Part shown: piece by piece, positions 1 through 7,337 of the stretch | Layout of the letters: every line of letters starts with the position of its first letter | Numbering within the stretch: the stretch's first letter is position 1 | Assembly: GCA_944392455.1 (NCBI GenBank) | Contig: CALXWP010000011.1 | Location: 1 to 43,218, forward strand | Length of the DNA stretch: 43,218 bases | Reading direction: 5' to 3' | Source: an uncultured Clostridia bacterium | GTDB lineage: Bacteria; Bacillota; Clostridia; TANB77; CAG-508 | Position numbers and translations under genes: made by a program | Notes under the pieces: generated by a model | What the model saw: only the letters and a program-made list of their open reading frames with translations | Database searches by the model: none | Told to the model about the DNA's origin: nothing

Positions 1-1
1 T

Positions 2-466
2 TCCATCAATAGTAAAGATGGATTATTATCTAATAGAGCCAGAGATAATAAAGGATTTATATCAAATGGAACAAGTATTAGTAGAAAATATAACAATTAT
101 GAAAAAGAAAGTACAAGATACACAGGAAAAGTTATTAAAGGACAATATTCGAATGAACGAGGAAATGAAAAAATTGGTAGAGGAAAAATTGAAAGATCAA
201 TTTTACAACTTGAAACAAGAATTAAAAGAAACGGAAGAGGAACAGAAAAGCAAGATTTCCAAAATAAAATGGAAAACAGGGTTAATAACATTCTTGGTGG
301 GGTTATTGCTATCAGCAATATGGTTTCTAACTCACAAATAAATCATAGACCTAAAAGAAAAATTAGGAGATATAAGACTTTATCAAAACAAGCTATGAAA
401 GAATATGCAATGAAGAAAGCTAATTCTAGTGGTTTCGATTGGTTTGAAGATGAGGAAGAAATGTGA
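2..466 (+). CDS. C-terminal part of a basic hydrophilic protein, cut by the window edge
   Basis: This frame is open from base 2 to a TGA at 464-466, about 154 codons without a stop, so the start lies upstream of the window. The product is rich in Lys, Arg and Asn and ends in an acidic tail (DWFEDEEEM). I cannot name a family. A relaxase C-terminal tail is one possibility, because such tails are basic and low in complexity, but no catalytic motif is inside the window. A second frame, 18-341, is open across the same DNA. The A-rich, T-poor composition lowers stop frequency here, so one of the two frames could be a passive shadow. Confidence 0.5.
   Translation, partial: SINSKDGLLSNRARDNKGFISNGTSISRKYNNYEKESTRYTGKVIKGQYSNERGNEKIGRGKIERSILQLETRIKRNGRGTEKQDFQNKMENRVNNILGGVIAISNMVSNSQINHRPKRKIRRYKTLSKQAMKEYAMKKANSSGFDWFEDEEEM
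18..341 (+). CDS. Small coiled-coil protein with a C-terminal membrane anchor, overlapping another open frame
   Basis: The 107-residue product has a long charged helix with heptad spacing (residues about 15-80) followed by a hydrophobic segment (about 85-104, GLITFLVGLLLSAIWFL) and a short basic end. That is the layout of a tail-anchored coiled-coil protein. Codon use is ordinary for the window. No clear ribosome binding site precedes the ATG at 18. It lies wholly inside the open frame 2-466 but in another register. Membrane-anchored MobB/MbeB-type mobilization proteins are encoded this way inside relaxase genes of RSF1010 and ColE1; whether that applies here is inference. Confidence 0.45.
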   Translation: MDYYLIEPEIIKDLYQMEQVLVENITIMKKKVQDTQEKLLKDNIRMNEEMKKLVEEKLKDQFYNLKQELKETEEEQKSKISKIKWKTGLITFLVGLLLSAIWFLTHK

Positions 467-638
467 ATACATTAATTAATATACTTAAGTAATACAACTA
501 AAGTTCATTGAAATTTTGCTAAAAATGTGATATATTATTAACATAGATTTAGCTAATAAGCTAATTAATTTTATAATCTCCTTTAGGAGTTGACATAGAT
601 AACACGTAAACAGCTTAATTAATATTAGGAGGTATAAT

Positions 639-809
639 ATGAAGCAAAAAAATGAGACAAACTCAATACTTGAAAGATTCTCAAAATTACATGAGGCATG
701 TTCAAGGTATCCAATAATTGTTTTAGGTACAGTAGGTAATAAACCTAAAATATATAAAGAACCACAAGGACATGCAAAAGACGGTTTCATAGAAAAATTT
801 TGCAAATAA
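639..809 (+). CDS. Small hypothetical protein, 56 aa
   Basis: ATG at 639 follows an AGGAGGT ribosome binding site at 627-633 with good spacing. The frame runs 56 codons to TAA at 807-809. The product is soluble and basic, with the central stretch YPIIVLGTVGNKPKIY. I do not recognise it. The leader ahead of this gene (cgtaaacagcttaatt, 605-620) resembles the leader ahead of the next gene (cgtaaactgattagtt, 812-827), which suggests duplication or a shared translational element. The next gene starts 33 bases downstream, so the two are probably co-transcribed. Confidence 0.6.
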   Translation: MKQKNETNSILERFSKLHEACSRYPIIVLGTVGNKPKIYKEPQGHAKDGFIEKFCK

Positions 810-842
810 CTCGTAAACTGATTAGTTAAGGAGGTAATTAAA

Positions 843-1322
843 TTGAAAAAGCATGAATTAACTTTAAAGACAACAGTAATACTTTCAATAGCTTCAGGTC
901 TGTTATTTGGACTAATGTTATTTATTTTAAGTAATAATCTTCTACCAAGAGATAACAAAATACTTTATATCATAAATGTTATTATATGTGTTGTACTTTT
1001 AGTTGATGGATTTATTGGGTTTATTGTATTTTCAGAAGGATTATTATTTACAATTGTATTAAATAAAAAAACGAAAAAATATCATAAAAAAATGCTAATA
1101 AAAATTCATAAATTTTTATCAACTAAATATTTTTCTGAAATAACATTAAAAAGGCATGATGATAGTATTATACCGTTAGAGAAATTTATCTGTAAGGCAA
1201 AATTAGATGAAGATGGTAATATCATCTATAATATTTCTCTTAATTTTGAATCAGAAACAGATGATTATGAAAATTTCTTAAAACATTTTTCCATTGAGAA
1301 TACAGATAAATTTAGTAATTAA
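843..1322 (+). CDS. Small membrane protein, 159 aa, unknown function
   Basis: Translation most likely starts at TTG 843, because a strong AAGGAGG lies about 8 bases upstream and no in-frame ATG is better placed. Two membrane helices fill the first third (about residues 10-32 and 40-72). A basic, probably cytoplasmic domain with many Lys and acidic residues follows to the end. I recognise no domain. It lies just left of the element boundary and downstream of the 56-codon gene. It could be an inner-membrane accessory protein of a neighbouring mobile element, but nothing in its sequence shows this. Confidence 0.6.
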   Translation: MKKHELTLKTTVILSIASGLLFGLMLFILSNNLLPRDNKILYIINVIICVVLLVDGFIGFIVFSEGLLFTIVLNKKTKKYHKKMLIKIHKFLSTKYFSEITLKRHDDSIIPLEKFICKAKLDEDGNIIYNISLNFESETDDYENFLKHFSIENTDKFSN

Positions 1323-1360
1323 TAATGCTTTTTTCAAAATGTCCCAGGCTGTTGCTTGGG

Positions 1361-1421
1361 ATATTTTGAATGCAATTATTACATTCAAAATATTTTAGCT
1401 GAATGCAATATTGAATGCAAT
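1361..1421. repeat. 12-bp palindrome and three GAATGCAAT direct repeats
   Basis: ATATTTTGAATG (1361-1372) and CATTCAAAATAT (1382-1393) are perfect inverted repeats with a 9-base gap. GAATGCAAT occurs three times in the same direction at 1368-1376, 1401-1409 and 1413-1421. A GTCCCAG/CTTGGGAT stem lies just upstream at 1341-1361. The 361 bases between 1322 and 1685 hold no gene; they hold this repeat cluster, a terminator hairpin, the attachment site and two iterons. Protein-binding repeats are a reasonable reading. Confidence 0.5.
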
Positions 1422-1493
1422 AACATGAATATAGAGAAATTTTGAAAAAGTTTGAGAAAAGAAAAAAGGCTAAAAATAGCCTAAAAACAATTT

Positions 1494-1519
1494 AAGGAGC
1501 TTGTAAAAAGCTCCTTTTT
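1494..1519. terminator. Intrinsic terminator next to the attachment repeat
   Basis: A 9-bp stem AAGGAGCTT/AAGCTCCTT with a 5-base loop runs straight into a T-run. It touches the left attachment repeat. Read on the minus strand it would sit just past the tRNA-Pro 3' end in an empty chromosome, so it is probably the original terminator of that tRNA gene. Confidence 0.7.
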
Positions 1520-1532
1520 CTGGTCGAGGTGA
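1517..1532. repeat. Left attachment site repeat of the integrated element
   Basis: The 16 bases tttctggtcgaggtga recur exactly at 14462-14477, where they form the CCA end and acceptor stem of the tRNA-Pro gene. The integrase gene starts its 3' end 150 bases inside this copy. This is the usual signature of site-specific integration into a tRNA 3' end. Confidence 0.85.
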
Positions 1533-1593
1533 GTTGCCTCTAACCGATACTATTTTCTTTGATATTTCAACCTTTTCAGGTAATAATTTGTGA

Positions 1594-1618
1594 TTTGCGG
1601 AACAATTTTGCAGAACAT
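1594..1618 (+). repeat. Two left-end iteron copies (TTTGCGGAACA type)
   Basis: TTTGCGGAACAA (1594-1605) and TTTGCAGAACAT (1607-1618) match the four repeats upstream of the replication gene at 14254-14319, in the same orientation. They sit about 60-100 bases inside the left attachment site. Confidence 0.7.
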
Positions 1619-1684
1619 TTAAACTTTAATATATTTTAAATTCTGCAAAGTTCCAAGATATTATCTTTAGTTTTATAAAATGCT

Positions 1685-3052
1685 TTATGCAACATCGGAT
1701 TTTGGAAGTTCTACTCCAAAGATATTTTTATCTATTAAATACTGTATTGCATTATCAGTTTCAGATTCAATAAATGATCCATCTACATCAATATAGTATT
1801 TCATAGTTACAGAAATATCTTTATGTCCTAGTATTTGTTTTAATACTATTGGAGCAATTTTAGCTTCTGCACATCTTGTAGCAAAAGTACCTCTAAGCAT
1901 ATGAGTATGAACATCAGTCTTTTTAACAGTTTTACCTTTTGTGTTAGGTTCTTCAAAAATACCTATTCCTAACTTTAATGCAATTCTTTTTAAACAACTA
2001 TTTATTGTGTTTTCAAGAATCATAGTACCATCTTTTTTACAAAATAATAGATTGTTTTTATTTTTGACCTTGTGTTCTAAAGCTTTTTGCATTATTTGTT
2101 TGCTAATATTATTCATTGTTAGAGTACGCCTACCATTATCCGTTTTCGTTGTTTCACCAATTATTATATTGCCATTTTCATCTTTTGTTTGGGTCCTTTT
2201 AATATCAACTTTATTTGCAGATAATGAAATATCATTTTTATAATCTAAAACTAAAGTTTCCCCAATTCTCATACCCGTTGTTAATTGCCATAAAAGTAAG
2301 TACTTGTATGAACACTTTTCATAGCTAACATCCATTAAATAATCAACAAGTTTTCTTTCTTCTTGTATTGTTAAGGATTTTCGCTTATGAGAAACATACT
2401 CGCTTTTGGGTTTAATTATTCTTTTATATCCAGTCATAAAGTTTTCTTGAATAATTTTTTGATATTCTGCTTCACCAAATCCCATACATAATAATTCATA
2501 ATTTTGTTTAATTGTTGATTCAGAATATTTTGACAAACTAGATAAATAGCTTACAACTTCTTCTCTCGTAACTTTAGCAATTGGTTTGTTAGCAAATGAA
2601 GCTTTTGAAATTTGTTTCAATGTATCCATCTTTCTTTTTAAAGTTGATTTATCAATTTTATTTAGCATAAATTGTTCATTTATACATGGATTTAATAATT
2701 CTACTAAAGTTTTATTACTCTTTGTAATTATTCTAGGTCCACCATTCTTGTCTAAATCAAGTTTATATTGTAAAGCTTCTGCTAAGGCTTGTTCTTCTGT
2801 ATTTGCAACAAATGTCTTTCTATTAGTTTTTCCAGTTGTTTGATCTCGTCCAATTGTTAATAATGCTTTGCAACTTTTTGAAACATAGCATTTTTCACAC
2901 CCTTTGCATAAATCATATTCTTTTTCTTTGTCAATGTTCTTACTTCGTTGTATTTTTGCGTTAATTTCACAATTTGCACATACATTTTTTTCTTTATTAT
3001 TTTTAGATTTTCTTGAAATGTACGTACCCACAGTAATTCCCTTAAATTCCAT
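1685..3052 (-). CDS. int: Tyrosine site-specific integrase with an N-terminal cysteine cluster
   Basis: This 455-residue protein would catalyse integration and excision of the element at the tRNA-Pro attachment site. The C-terminal catalytic set is complete: R262 (TTGMRIGE), H384 and R387 (HTHMLRG), H410 (LGHKD) and the nucleophile in MKYY at 419/420. A SAM-like core-binding domain lies at about 115-215. The N-terminus is unusual: six cysteines (C25, C28, C49, C52, C55, C61) form what looks like a zinc-binding module ahead of the AP2-like arm-binding stretch with TGKTNRKTF. The ATG follows an AAAAGGAGAG ribosome binding site. Expression is leftward, downstream of the excisionase-like gene, and the 3' end faces the left attachment site. 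Confidence 0.93.
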   Translation of the reverse strand: MEFKGITVGTYISRKSKNNKEKNVCANCEINAKIQRSKNIDKEKEYDLCKGCEKCYVSKSCKALLTIGRDQTTGKTNRKTFVANTEEQALAEALQYKLDLDKNGGPRIITKSNKTLVELLNPCINEQFMLNKIDKSTLKRKMDTLKQISKASFANKPIAKVTREEVVSYLSSLSKYSESTIKQNYELLCMGFGEAEYQKIIQENFMTGYKRIIKPKSEYVSHKRKSLTIQEERKLVDYLMDVSYEKCSYKYLLLWQLTTGMRIGETLVLDYKNDISLSANKVDIKRTQTKDENGNIIIGETTKTDNGRRTLTMNNISKQIMQKALEHKVKNKNNLLFCKKDGTMILENTINSCLKRIALKLGIGIFEEPNTKGKTVKKTDVHTHMLRGTFATRCAEAKIAPIVLKQILGHKDISVTMKYYIDVDGSFIESETDNAIQYLIDKNIFGVELPKSDVA

Positions 3053-3085
3053 ATTTTGAACTCTCCTTTTTTGATTAAATTTAAG

Positions 3086-3157
3086 GAAAACTATTGCTAT
3101 ATTTGGATTTTATGCTATAATTATAACAGTTAAGGGAACTTATAGCAATAGTTTTCT
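3086..3157. repeat. 16-bp inverted repeat between integrase and excisionase genes
   Basis: GAAAACTATTGCTATA (3086-3101) and TATAGCAATAGTTTTC (3142-3157) are perfect complements separated by 40 bases, in the gap between the two recombination genes. As RNA this would be a long hairpin limiting integrase expression; as DNA it would be a symmetric binding site. The sequence does not tell which. Confidence 0.6.
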
Positions 3158-3214
3158 TTTCAGTTTAAGAATTTATGAAGGTTTAAATGTCGGTTATTTA
3201 AATCTTCTTATTTT

Positions 3215-3406
3215 TTATTCACTTGCTATATTTTTAGATTTAAAATAGTCTTTAAATGATTCTTCCATAACTAGCCATGATTTGCCTATCTTTTTGGCTG
3301 GAAAATCTTTTTGATGAAATAAATCTAAGCATGTTTGATTTCCTATTTTTAATGCTTTTCTAATATCTTTAGTTTCTAAAAATGTTATTCCGTTTAATAT
3401 TTTCAT
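3215..3406 (-). CDS. xis: Excisionase-like helix-turn-helix protein
   Basis: A 63-residue basic protein with the MerR-like winged-helix layout of small excisionases: helix-turn-helix in the first half (ETKDIRKALKIGNQT), then the wing with KKIGKSWLVMEESFKDYF. Such proteins bend attachment-site DNA and bias the integrase towards excision. The ATG has a GAGGAAAAAT ribosome binding site. It lies 162 bases upstream of the integrase on the same strand, the usual order. The family call is from motif shape and position; a transcriptional regulator of the element is the alternative. Confidence 0.75.
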   Translation of the reverse strand: MKILNGITFLETKDIRKALKIGNQTCLDLFHQKDFPAKKIGKSWLVMEESFKDYFKSKNIASE

Positions 3407-3487
3407 AGATTTTTCCTCCTATATTTTAAATTTTAAGATTTATCTGTAATAGTTGTTTTTCATATGTTATTTTGTCTCTTCTCCTAC

Positions 3488-3588
3488 ATTGGGATTTCAC
3501 CAGTCCGATAATATCCGACTTACCCTCAATACGTGCGACGGCTCATCAGTCGATTACTCTGATTTCAACGCTCAAGTTATGACTAGGT
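3488..3588. other. GC-richer structured segment in the gap between divergent genes; candidate structured RNA
   Basis: The gap 3407-3827 holds no gene I can support. Inside it about 110 bases are clearly GC-richer than their surroundings. On the plus strand they can pair as AUUGGG (3488-3493) with CUCAAU (3525-3530), enclosing a hairpin 3503-3519 (GUC-C-GAU, loop AAU, AUC-C-GAC). A second domain has AUCAG (3545-3549) with CUGAU (3559-3563) inside GCG/CGC (3535-3537, 3569-3571). ACCAGUC (3499-3505) in the first loop complements GACUAGGU (3581-3588) with one bulge, which would form a pseudoknot. Most pairs also work on the minus strand, where the RNA would lead into the excisionase gene. I match it to no known class. 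Confidence 0.4.
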
Positions 3589-3827
3589 AAAAGTTTCATT
3601 AAATGTTGTTTAATATTTTATGATGTTCCTTAAATCTAGAACATATTTGTCAAAGTACAAAATATTACTAGTTTCTCTTGACTGATATAATAAAATGTTT
3701 TATAATTATAGTGAGAAAAATGTAAATACTTTTCAAATTCATTTGCATTATACTATGATATTTTAAAAATGTCAATGAATTTTGTAAAATATTTTATTTT
3801 TCTAACATAAATATAAAGGAGTAAGAC

Positions 3828-4937
3828 ATGAATATTTTTAATATAAGTGTTCCAAAAGATTGTATATCAATGATTTTTGACGCATTTGGTAATGTAGAAA
3901 ATTATAGTACAACATTATATTTACACAAATCAAAAATCACATTAGCTGAAGAAGAAAATTTATATTCTGCTCAATTAGAAATTGATTTTGATCAAGATAC
4001 AAAAAAAGATAAAATGGTTAGACAAACATTAAATAAAGAGTATGGAACTTTTATACTTACATTTTTAAATGCAGATTTTTCAAGCGCAGAAAATGCATAT
4101 AATACTTTTTTTATTTACTATGGACTTGAAGGACTTAATTTTATAGATGAAATAAAAGAAAAATATCCAATAGAATATACAGCTAGATATGTATCAACAA
4201 AGAAATTTTTAGATTATTATAATAAAGCTTTTGAATTAGTAAAAACTGATTATATAAAATTTCAAAAAGATATTAGTAATACTGTAGATTATGTATTTAA
4301 TTTACATGGAAGTCAAAGTCCAGCAGATTTAGACAGAGTTTCAAAATTTATGGCATATTCTACTGCTGCCAATTTACTTGGACAATTTACTTCGGAAATA
4401 CGATTAGGAATTGTAAAATCATTTTCCGAAGATATACCATCAAAATTTACAAATATTAAGCAAGTAGAAAATTTAGCTTATGATATTGCTAACAAAAAAA
4501 TAAGTAATACAGTTGGCTATCTTTATGAGAGCAAATCTCATTTTGCTTTAGCTTATATTGCATTAAATGATCTAATACAAAATTCAAAAAGAAATATTAG
4601 TATTTGTCAAAATTGTGGAAGATATTATTTACAGTATTCTGGAAAAGAAGTTTATTGTGAATTGCCTAATATAGATGGAAGTCCAACTTGTAAATCATAT
4701 GCTTCTCGAAAAGCTTATGATAATAAAATAGAAGAAGACATCGCTGAACTAACATATAAAAGAGAATATCAAAGAAGAATTACACAAGTATATCGTGCTG
4801 ATTCTATTAAGAAATCAAAAATGAAAAAAGATTTTAAAAACTGGAAATCTAAAGCTAGAGAAAAGTTAAAACTTTATAGAGAAAATAAAATCTCTAGTGA
4901 AGAATTTTGTGATTGGATAGAAGAAAATAAAAATTAG
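3828..4937 (+). CDS. DUF6076-like protein with a C-terminal zinc knuckle
   Basis: A 369-residue cytoplasmic protein of unknown function. The first 270 residues are helical with no motif I recognise. At about 262-300 a cysteine cluster (CQNCGRYY, then YC, then TCK) resembles the treble-clef/knuckle of DUF6076 proteins and of the CGNR/ABATE C-terminus, followed by a long basic helix that could contact nucleic acid. The ATG follows AAAGGAG with good spacing. It stands alone, divergent from the recombination genes and upstream of the AbiE operon, as a cargo gene. A regulator or defence-related role is guesswork. Confidence 0.7.
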   Translation: MNIFNISVPKDCISMIFDAFGNVENYSTTLYLHKSKITLAEEENLYSAQLEIDFDQDTKKDKMVRQTLNKEYGTFILTFLNADFSSAENAYNTFFIYYGLEGLNFIDEIKEKYPIEYTARYVSTKKFLDYYNKAFELVKTDYIKFQKDISNTVDYVFNLHGSQSPADLDRVSKFMAYSTAANLLGQFTSEIRLGIVKSFSEDIPSKFTNIKQVENLAYDIANKKISNTVGYLYESKSHFALAYIALNDLIQNSKRNISICQNCGRYYLQYSGKEVYCELPNIDGSPTCKSYASRKAYDNKIEEDIAELTYKREYQRRITQVYRADSIKKSKMKKDFKNWKSKAREKLKLYRENKISSEEFCDWIEENKN

Positions 4938-4940
4938 TGT

Positions 4941-4978
4941 AATTGCCACCATAACATAATAGTTGCAGTGGCAATTAG
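4941..4978 (+). terminator. Hairpin after the DUF6076-like gene
   Basis: A perfect 10-bp inverted repeat TAATTGCCAC/GTGGCAATTA begins 4 bases after the stop codon. The following T content is modest (agtttaatt), so it may terminate weakly or stabilise the 3' end. Confidence 0.5.
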
Positions 4979-5144
4979 TTTAATTCTAATTTAACTATAA
5001 AACTGAATTTAATACATTGTTTCAGTGTCATAATAAAACAATTGAACCAATCTACTTCACAAGTAATGGATATTAAATGGAAAAAATTAAAAAATTTCAA
5101 AAAAATTAAAAAAAAGAAAAAATTAACAATATTATTTTATTTGG

Positions 5145-5182
5145 TTGACTATTACACTGAAAGAATGATATAATTTCAGTGT
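5145..5182 (+). promoter_or_regulatory. abiE promoter with a palindromic operator around the -10 box
   Basis: A -35 box TTGACT (5145-5150) and a -10 box TATAAT (5169-5174) are spaced by 18 bases. The 9-bp inverted repeat ACACTGAAA (5154-5162) and TTTCAGTGT (5174-5182) brackets the -10 box, where a bound repressor would block polymerase. A further copy of TTTCAGTGT lies upstream at 5020-5028. AbiEi antitoxins are known to repress their own promoter through inverted repeats, so this is very probably the autoregulatory site. The ribosome binding site GAGGG follows at 5183-5187. Confidence 0.75.
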
Positions 5183-5194
5183 GAGGGTAAAATT

Positions 5195-5794
5195 ATGAAA
5201 AGTTATGAAAAAATAGTAAATTTTGTAAATAAAAAAAATAATGTAATAACAACTAAAGAATTTAAAGACGCTAAAATTGGATTTTATCATATAAATAAAC
5301 TTATTGAAGATAATTATATATCTAGGATAGGAAAAGGGCTTTATGGAAAAACAGATAGTTTTGAAGATGAATATTTTATAACTCAGAATAGATATAAAAA
5401 TGCAATATTTTCTTATAATACTGCTCTATTCTTTTTAAACAAAACAGAAGTAACTCCAAATATAATAGATATAACAATACCAAATGATTATAATGTTAGT
5501 TCGATAAATACTAAACAAATAAGAGTTCATTATGCTAGTAGAGAAAATATAGAACTGGGTGTGATAAAAATAAAATCACCTTTTGGAAATACTATAAAAT
5601 CTTATAATCTTGAAAGGACAATTTGTGATATTGTAAAAAATGAAAATAAATGTGGACTAGATATAGAGCAAAGAAATAAAATTATTAAAAATGCTTTTGC
5701 AAATAATGAAATTGACGGAGCAAAGTTAGTACAGTATGCAAAACAACTAAAATGTGAGAAAAAAATAAGAGCAATAATGGAGGTAATGATATGA
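5195..5794 (+). CDS. abiEi: AbiEi-family type IV antitoxin and autorepressor
   Basis: A 199-residue protein with an N-terminal winged helix-turn-helix (about 1-60, including TTKEFKDAKIGFYHINKLI and ISRIGKGLYG) and the C-terminal antitoxin domain with the typical ITIPNDYN and YNLERTICDIVKN motifs. AbiEi represses the abiE promoter and neutralises the AbiEii nucleotidyltransferase without stable binding. Its stop codon overlaps the toxin start (ATGA), so the two are translationally coupled. A promoter with a palindromic operator lies directly upstream. The gene is intact. Confidence 0.9.
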   Translation: MKSYEKIVNFVNKKNNVITTKEFKDAKIGFYHINKLIEDNYISRIGKGLYGKTDSFEDEYFITQNRYKNAIFSYNTALFFLNKTEVTPNIIDITIPNDYNVSSINTKQIRVHYASRENIELGVIKIKSPFGNTIKSYNLERTICDIVKNENKCGLDIEQRNKIIKNAFANNEIDGAKLVQYAKQLKCEKKIRAIMEVMI

Positions 5795-6628
5795 TAAAAA
5801 ATATCCAATCTTTAATGGATAAATCTAAAAATTTTGCAAAGGAAAATGGGTTATCTGTTCAAGAAGTATTACAAAATTATATGTTTGAAAGATTTTTGGA
5901 AAGATTATCAAAATCAGAATATAATGAAAAGTTTATTATAAAAGGACGGATTTTTATTATCTTCTATAATGGGAATTAATATGAGAACAACAATGGATAT
6001 AGATGCCAATATTACAGGAATGGATTTTGAAAAAAGTACAATTGAAGAAATGATAAATAAAATTATTACTTTAGAAATAGAAGACGATGTAACTTTTGAA
6101 ATAGATAAAAATATGCCAATAAAAGAAGATAATGAATATGGTGGTTATAGATTTAAACTAATTGCAAAATTAAGAAATTTAAGAATACCTTTTGGGGTAG
6201 ATATCTCAACAGGAGATTTAATTACACCAAGAGCAATAGAATATAATTATAAAACGATATTAGAAAATGATAATATTAACTTATATACATATAATTATGA
6301 AACAATAATTGCTGAGAAATTAGAAACAATTTTAAAAAGAAATACTGCTAATAGTAGAATGAAAGATTATTATGATTTATATTATTTTGCAACTTATAAA
6401 TGGAAAGATATAGATATAAATACATTAAAATCAGCTATTCATACAACTTTCAATCACAGAAATTCTGAAGAATATTTAAAAAGGTTTAATACAATAATAA
6501 AAAATATTTTAGAAGATGAAACTTTAACAGCTAGATGGGACAAGTATAGAAAAGAACACGAATATGCAAAAGAAATTGAATTTAATGATACAATTAGAAC
6601 AATTAAAAAAATATATGATGCATTATAA
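5791..6628 (+). CDS. abiEii: AbiEii-family nucleotidyltransferase toxin, reading frame shifted +1 at CGG
   Basis: The first part (5791 to about 5947) and the second part (frame of 5969-6628) together give a full-length AbiEii of about 278 residues. The junction lies in the nucleotidyltransferase signature: IIKGG then FLLSSI, then RTTMDID, with the conserved SRMKDYYDLY later. At 5947 one extra C turns AAA GGA GGA TTT into AAA GGA CGG ATT, and the unshifted frame stops at TAA 5977-5979. The start ATG overlaps the abiEi stop. Either the toxin is dead while its antitoxin is kept, or ribosomes shift +1 at the CGG. The same CGGA lesion occurs in two other genes of this window, which favours the second reading. 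Confidence 0.8.
5947..5950 (+). other. In-frame CGGA at the abiEii frame shift
   Basis: In-frame context is GGA-CGG-ATT; omitting the C restores GGA-GGA-TTT and the KGG motif of AbiEii. It is one of only three in-frame CGG codons I could find in assigned genes of the window. Confidence 0.8.
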
Positions 6629-6800
6629 TTTAAGTACTCAAAGAAAAATTCTAAACTTTAAAAAGCAGAAAGTTTGAAGTTGAAAGCACAAGATGTTGGA
6701 ATTTTAACTGAAAATGTTTCTTTATGATGTAATTACAAAACTCAATAATAGTCAATGAAAAATTTATACTAATCAAAAAATTAATATGAGGAGGAATATG

Positions 6801-7334
6801 ATGAAAGTATTAATTGCCACAAAAAATCAAGGGAAAATAGAAGGAGCTAAAAAGGCTTTAGAACATTATTTTAAAGATATTGAAATTGTTGGGATATCTG
6901 TTGAATCTGAAGTTCCAGATCAACTTTTAAATAAAGAAATTTATAATGGAGCTAAAAATAGAGTTAGAAATTTAAAAAACTATGCAAAAGTAAATCATAT
7001 AAAAGCTGATTTGTTTTTAGGAATTGAAAGTGGAATAAATGATTTATTAGGAAGATGGATGATTACTAATGTTGCAGTAATTGAAGATAATAAAGATTTT
7101 GAAAGCTATGGTACAAGCCCTTCATTCCCAGTTCCAGATAATTTAGTGCAAAAAGTTTTAGATACAAATCTAAGTGAAGCAATGGATACTGTTTTAGGAG
7201 AAGATAAAGAAAGACATAATCATAGTGGAGGAATTCAATTATTAACACATAATGAAATTTCAAGAATAGATTTAACAGAATATGCTTTTATAATGGCTTT
7301 AACAAAATATATTAATGGAGAGAAATGGAGATAA
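6801..7334 (+). CDS. DUF84/YjjX-like inosine/xanthosine triphosphatase
   Basis: A 177-residue protein beginning KVLIATKNQGKIEGAKKAL, the substrate-loop signature of the DUF84 (YjjX/NTPase) family that hydrolyses non-canonical purine triphosphates such as ITP and XTP. GIESGIND, with the conserved acidic metal ligand, and HNHSGGIQLLT near the end also fit. I place the start at ATG 6801, because the GAGGAGG at 6788-6794 is 6 bases upstream; an ATG at 6786 would put the ribosome binding site inside the gene. It is the first gene of a tightly spaced six-gene operon and lies 3 bases ahead of the next gene. Confidence 0.85.
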   Translation: MKVLIATKNQGKIEGAKKALEHYFKDIEIVGISVESEVPDQLLNKEIYNGAKNRVRNLKNYAKVNHIKADLFLGIESGINDLLGRWMITNVAVIEDNKDFESYGTSPSFPVPDNLVQKVLDTNLSEAMDTVLGEDKERHNHSGGIQLLTHNEISRIDLTEYAFIMALTKYINGEKWR

Positions 7335-7337
7335 GAA

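Noticed and set aside
485..958. Long leftward open frame of 157 codons
   Set aside because: It is opposite the 56-codon gene and the start of the membrane protein, has no ribosome binding site, and its composition is that of an antisense shadow.
3540..3560. Hammerhead-ribozyme-like CUGAUGA on the minus strand
   Set aside because: No GAAA with stem II and stem III in the right order and spacing could be found around it.
3530..3560. Resemblance to group II intron domain V (GAGCCGU and GCACGUA on the minus strand)
   Set aside because: The two pieces do not form the needed hairpin with its bulge, and no reverse transcriptase gene is present.
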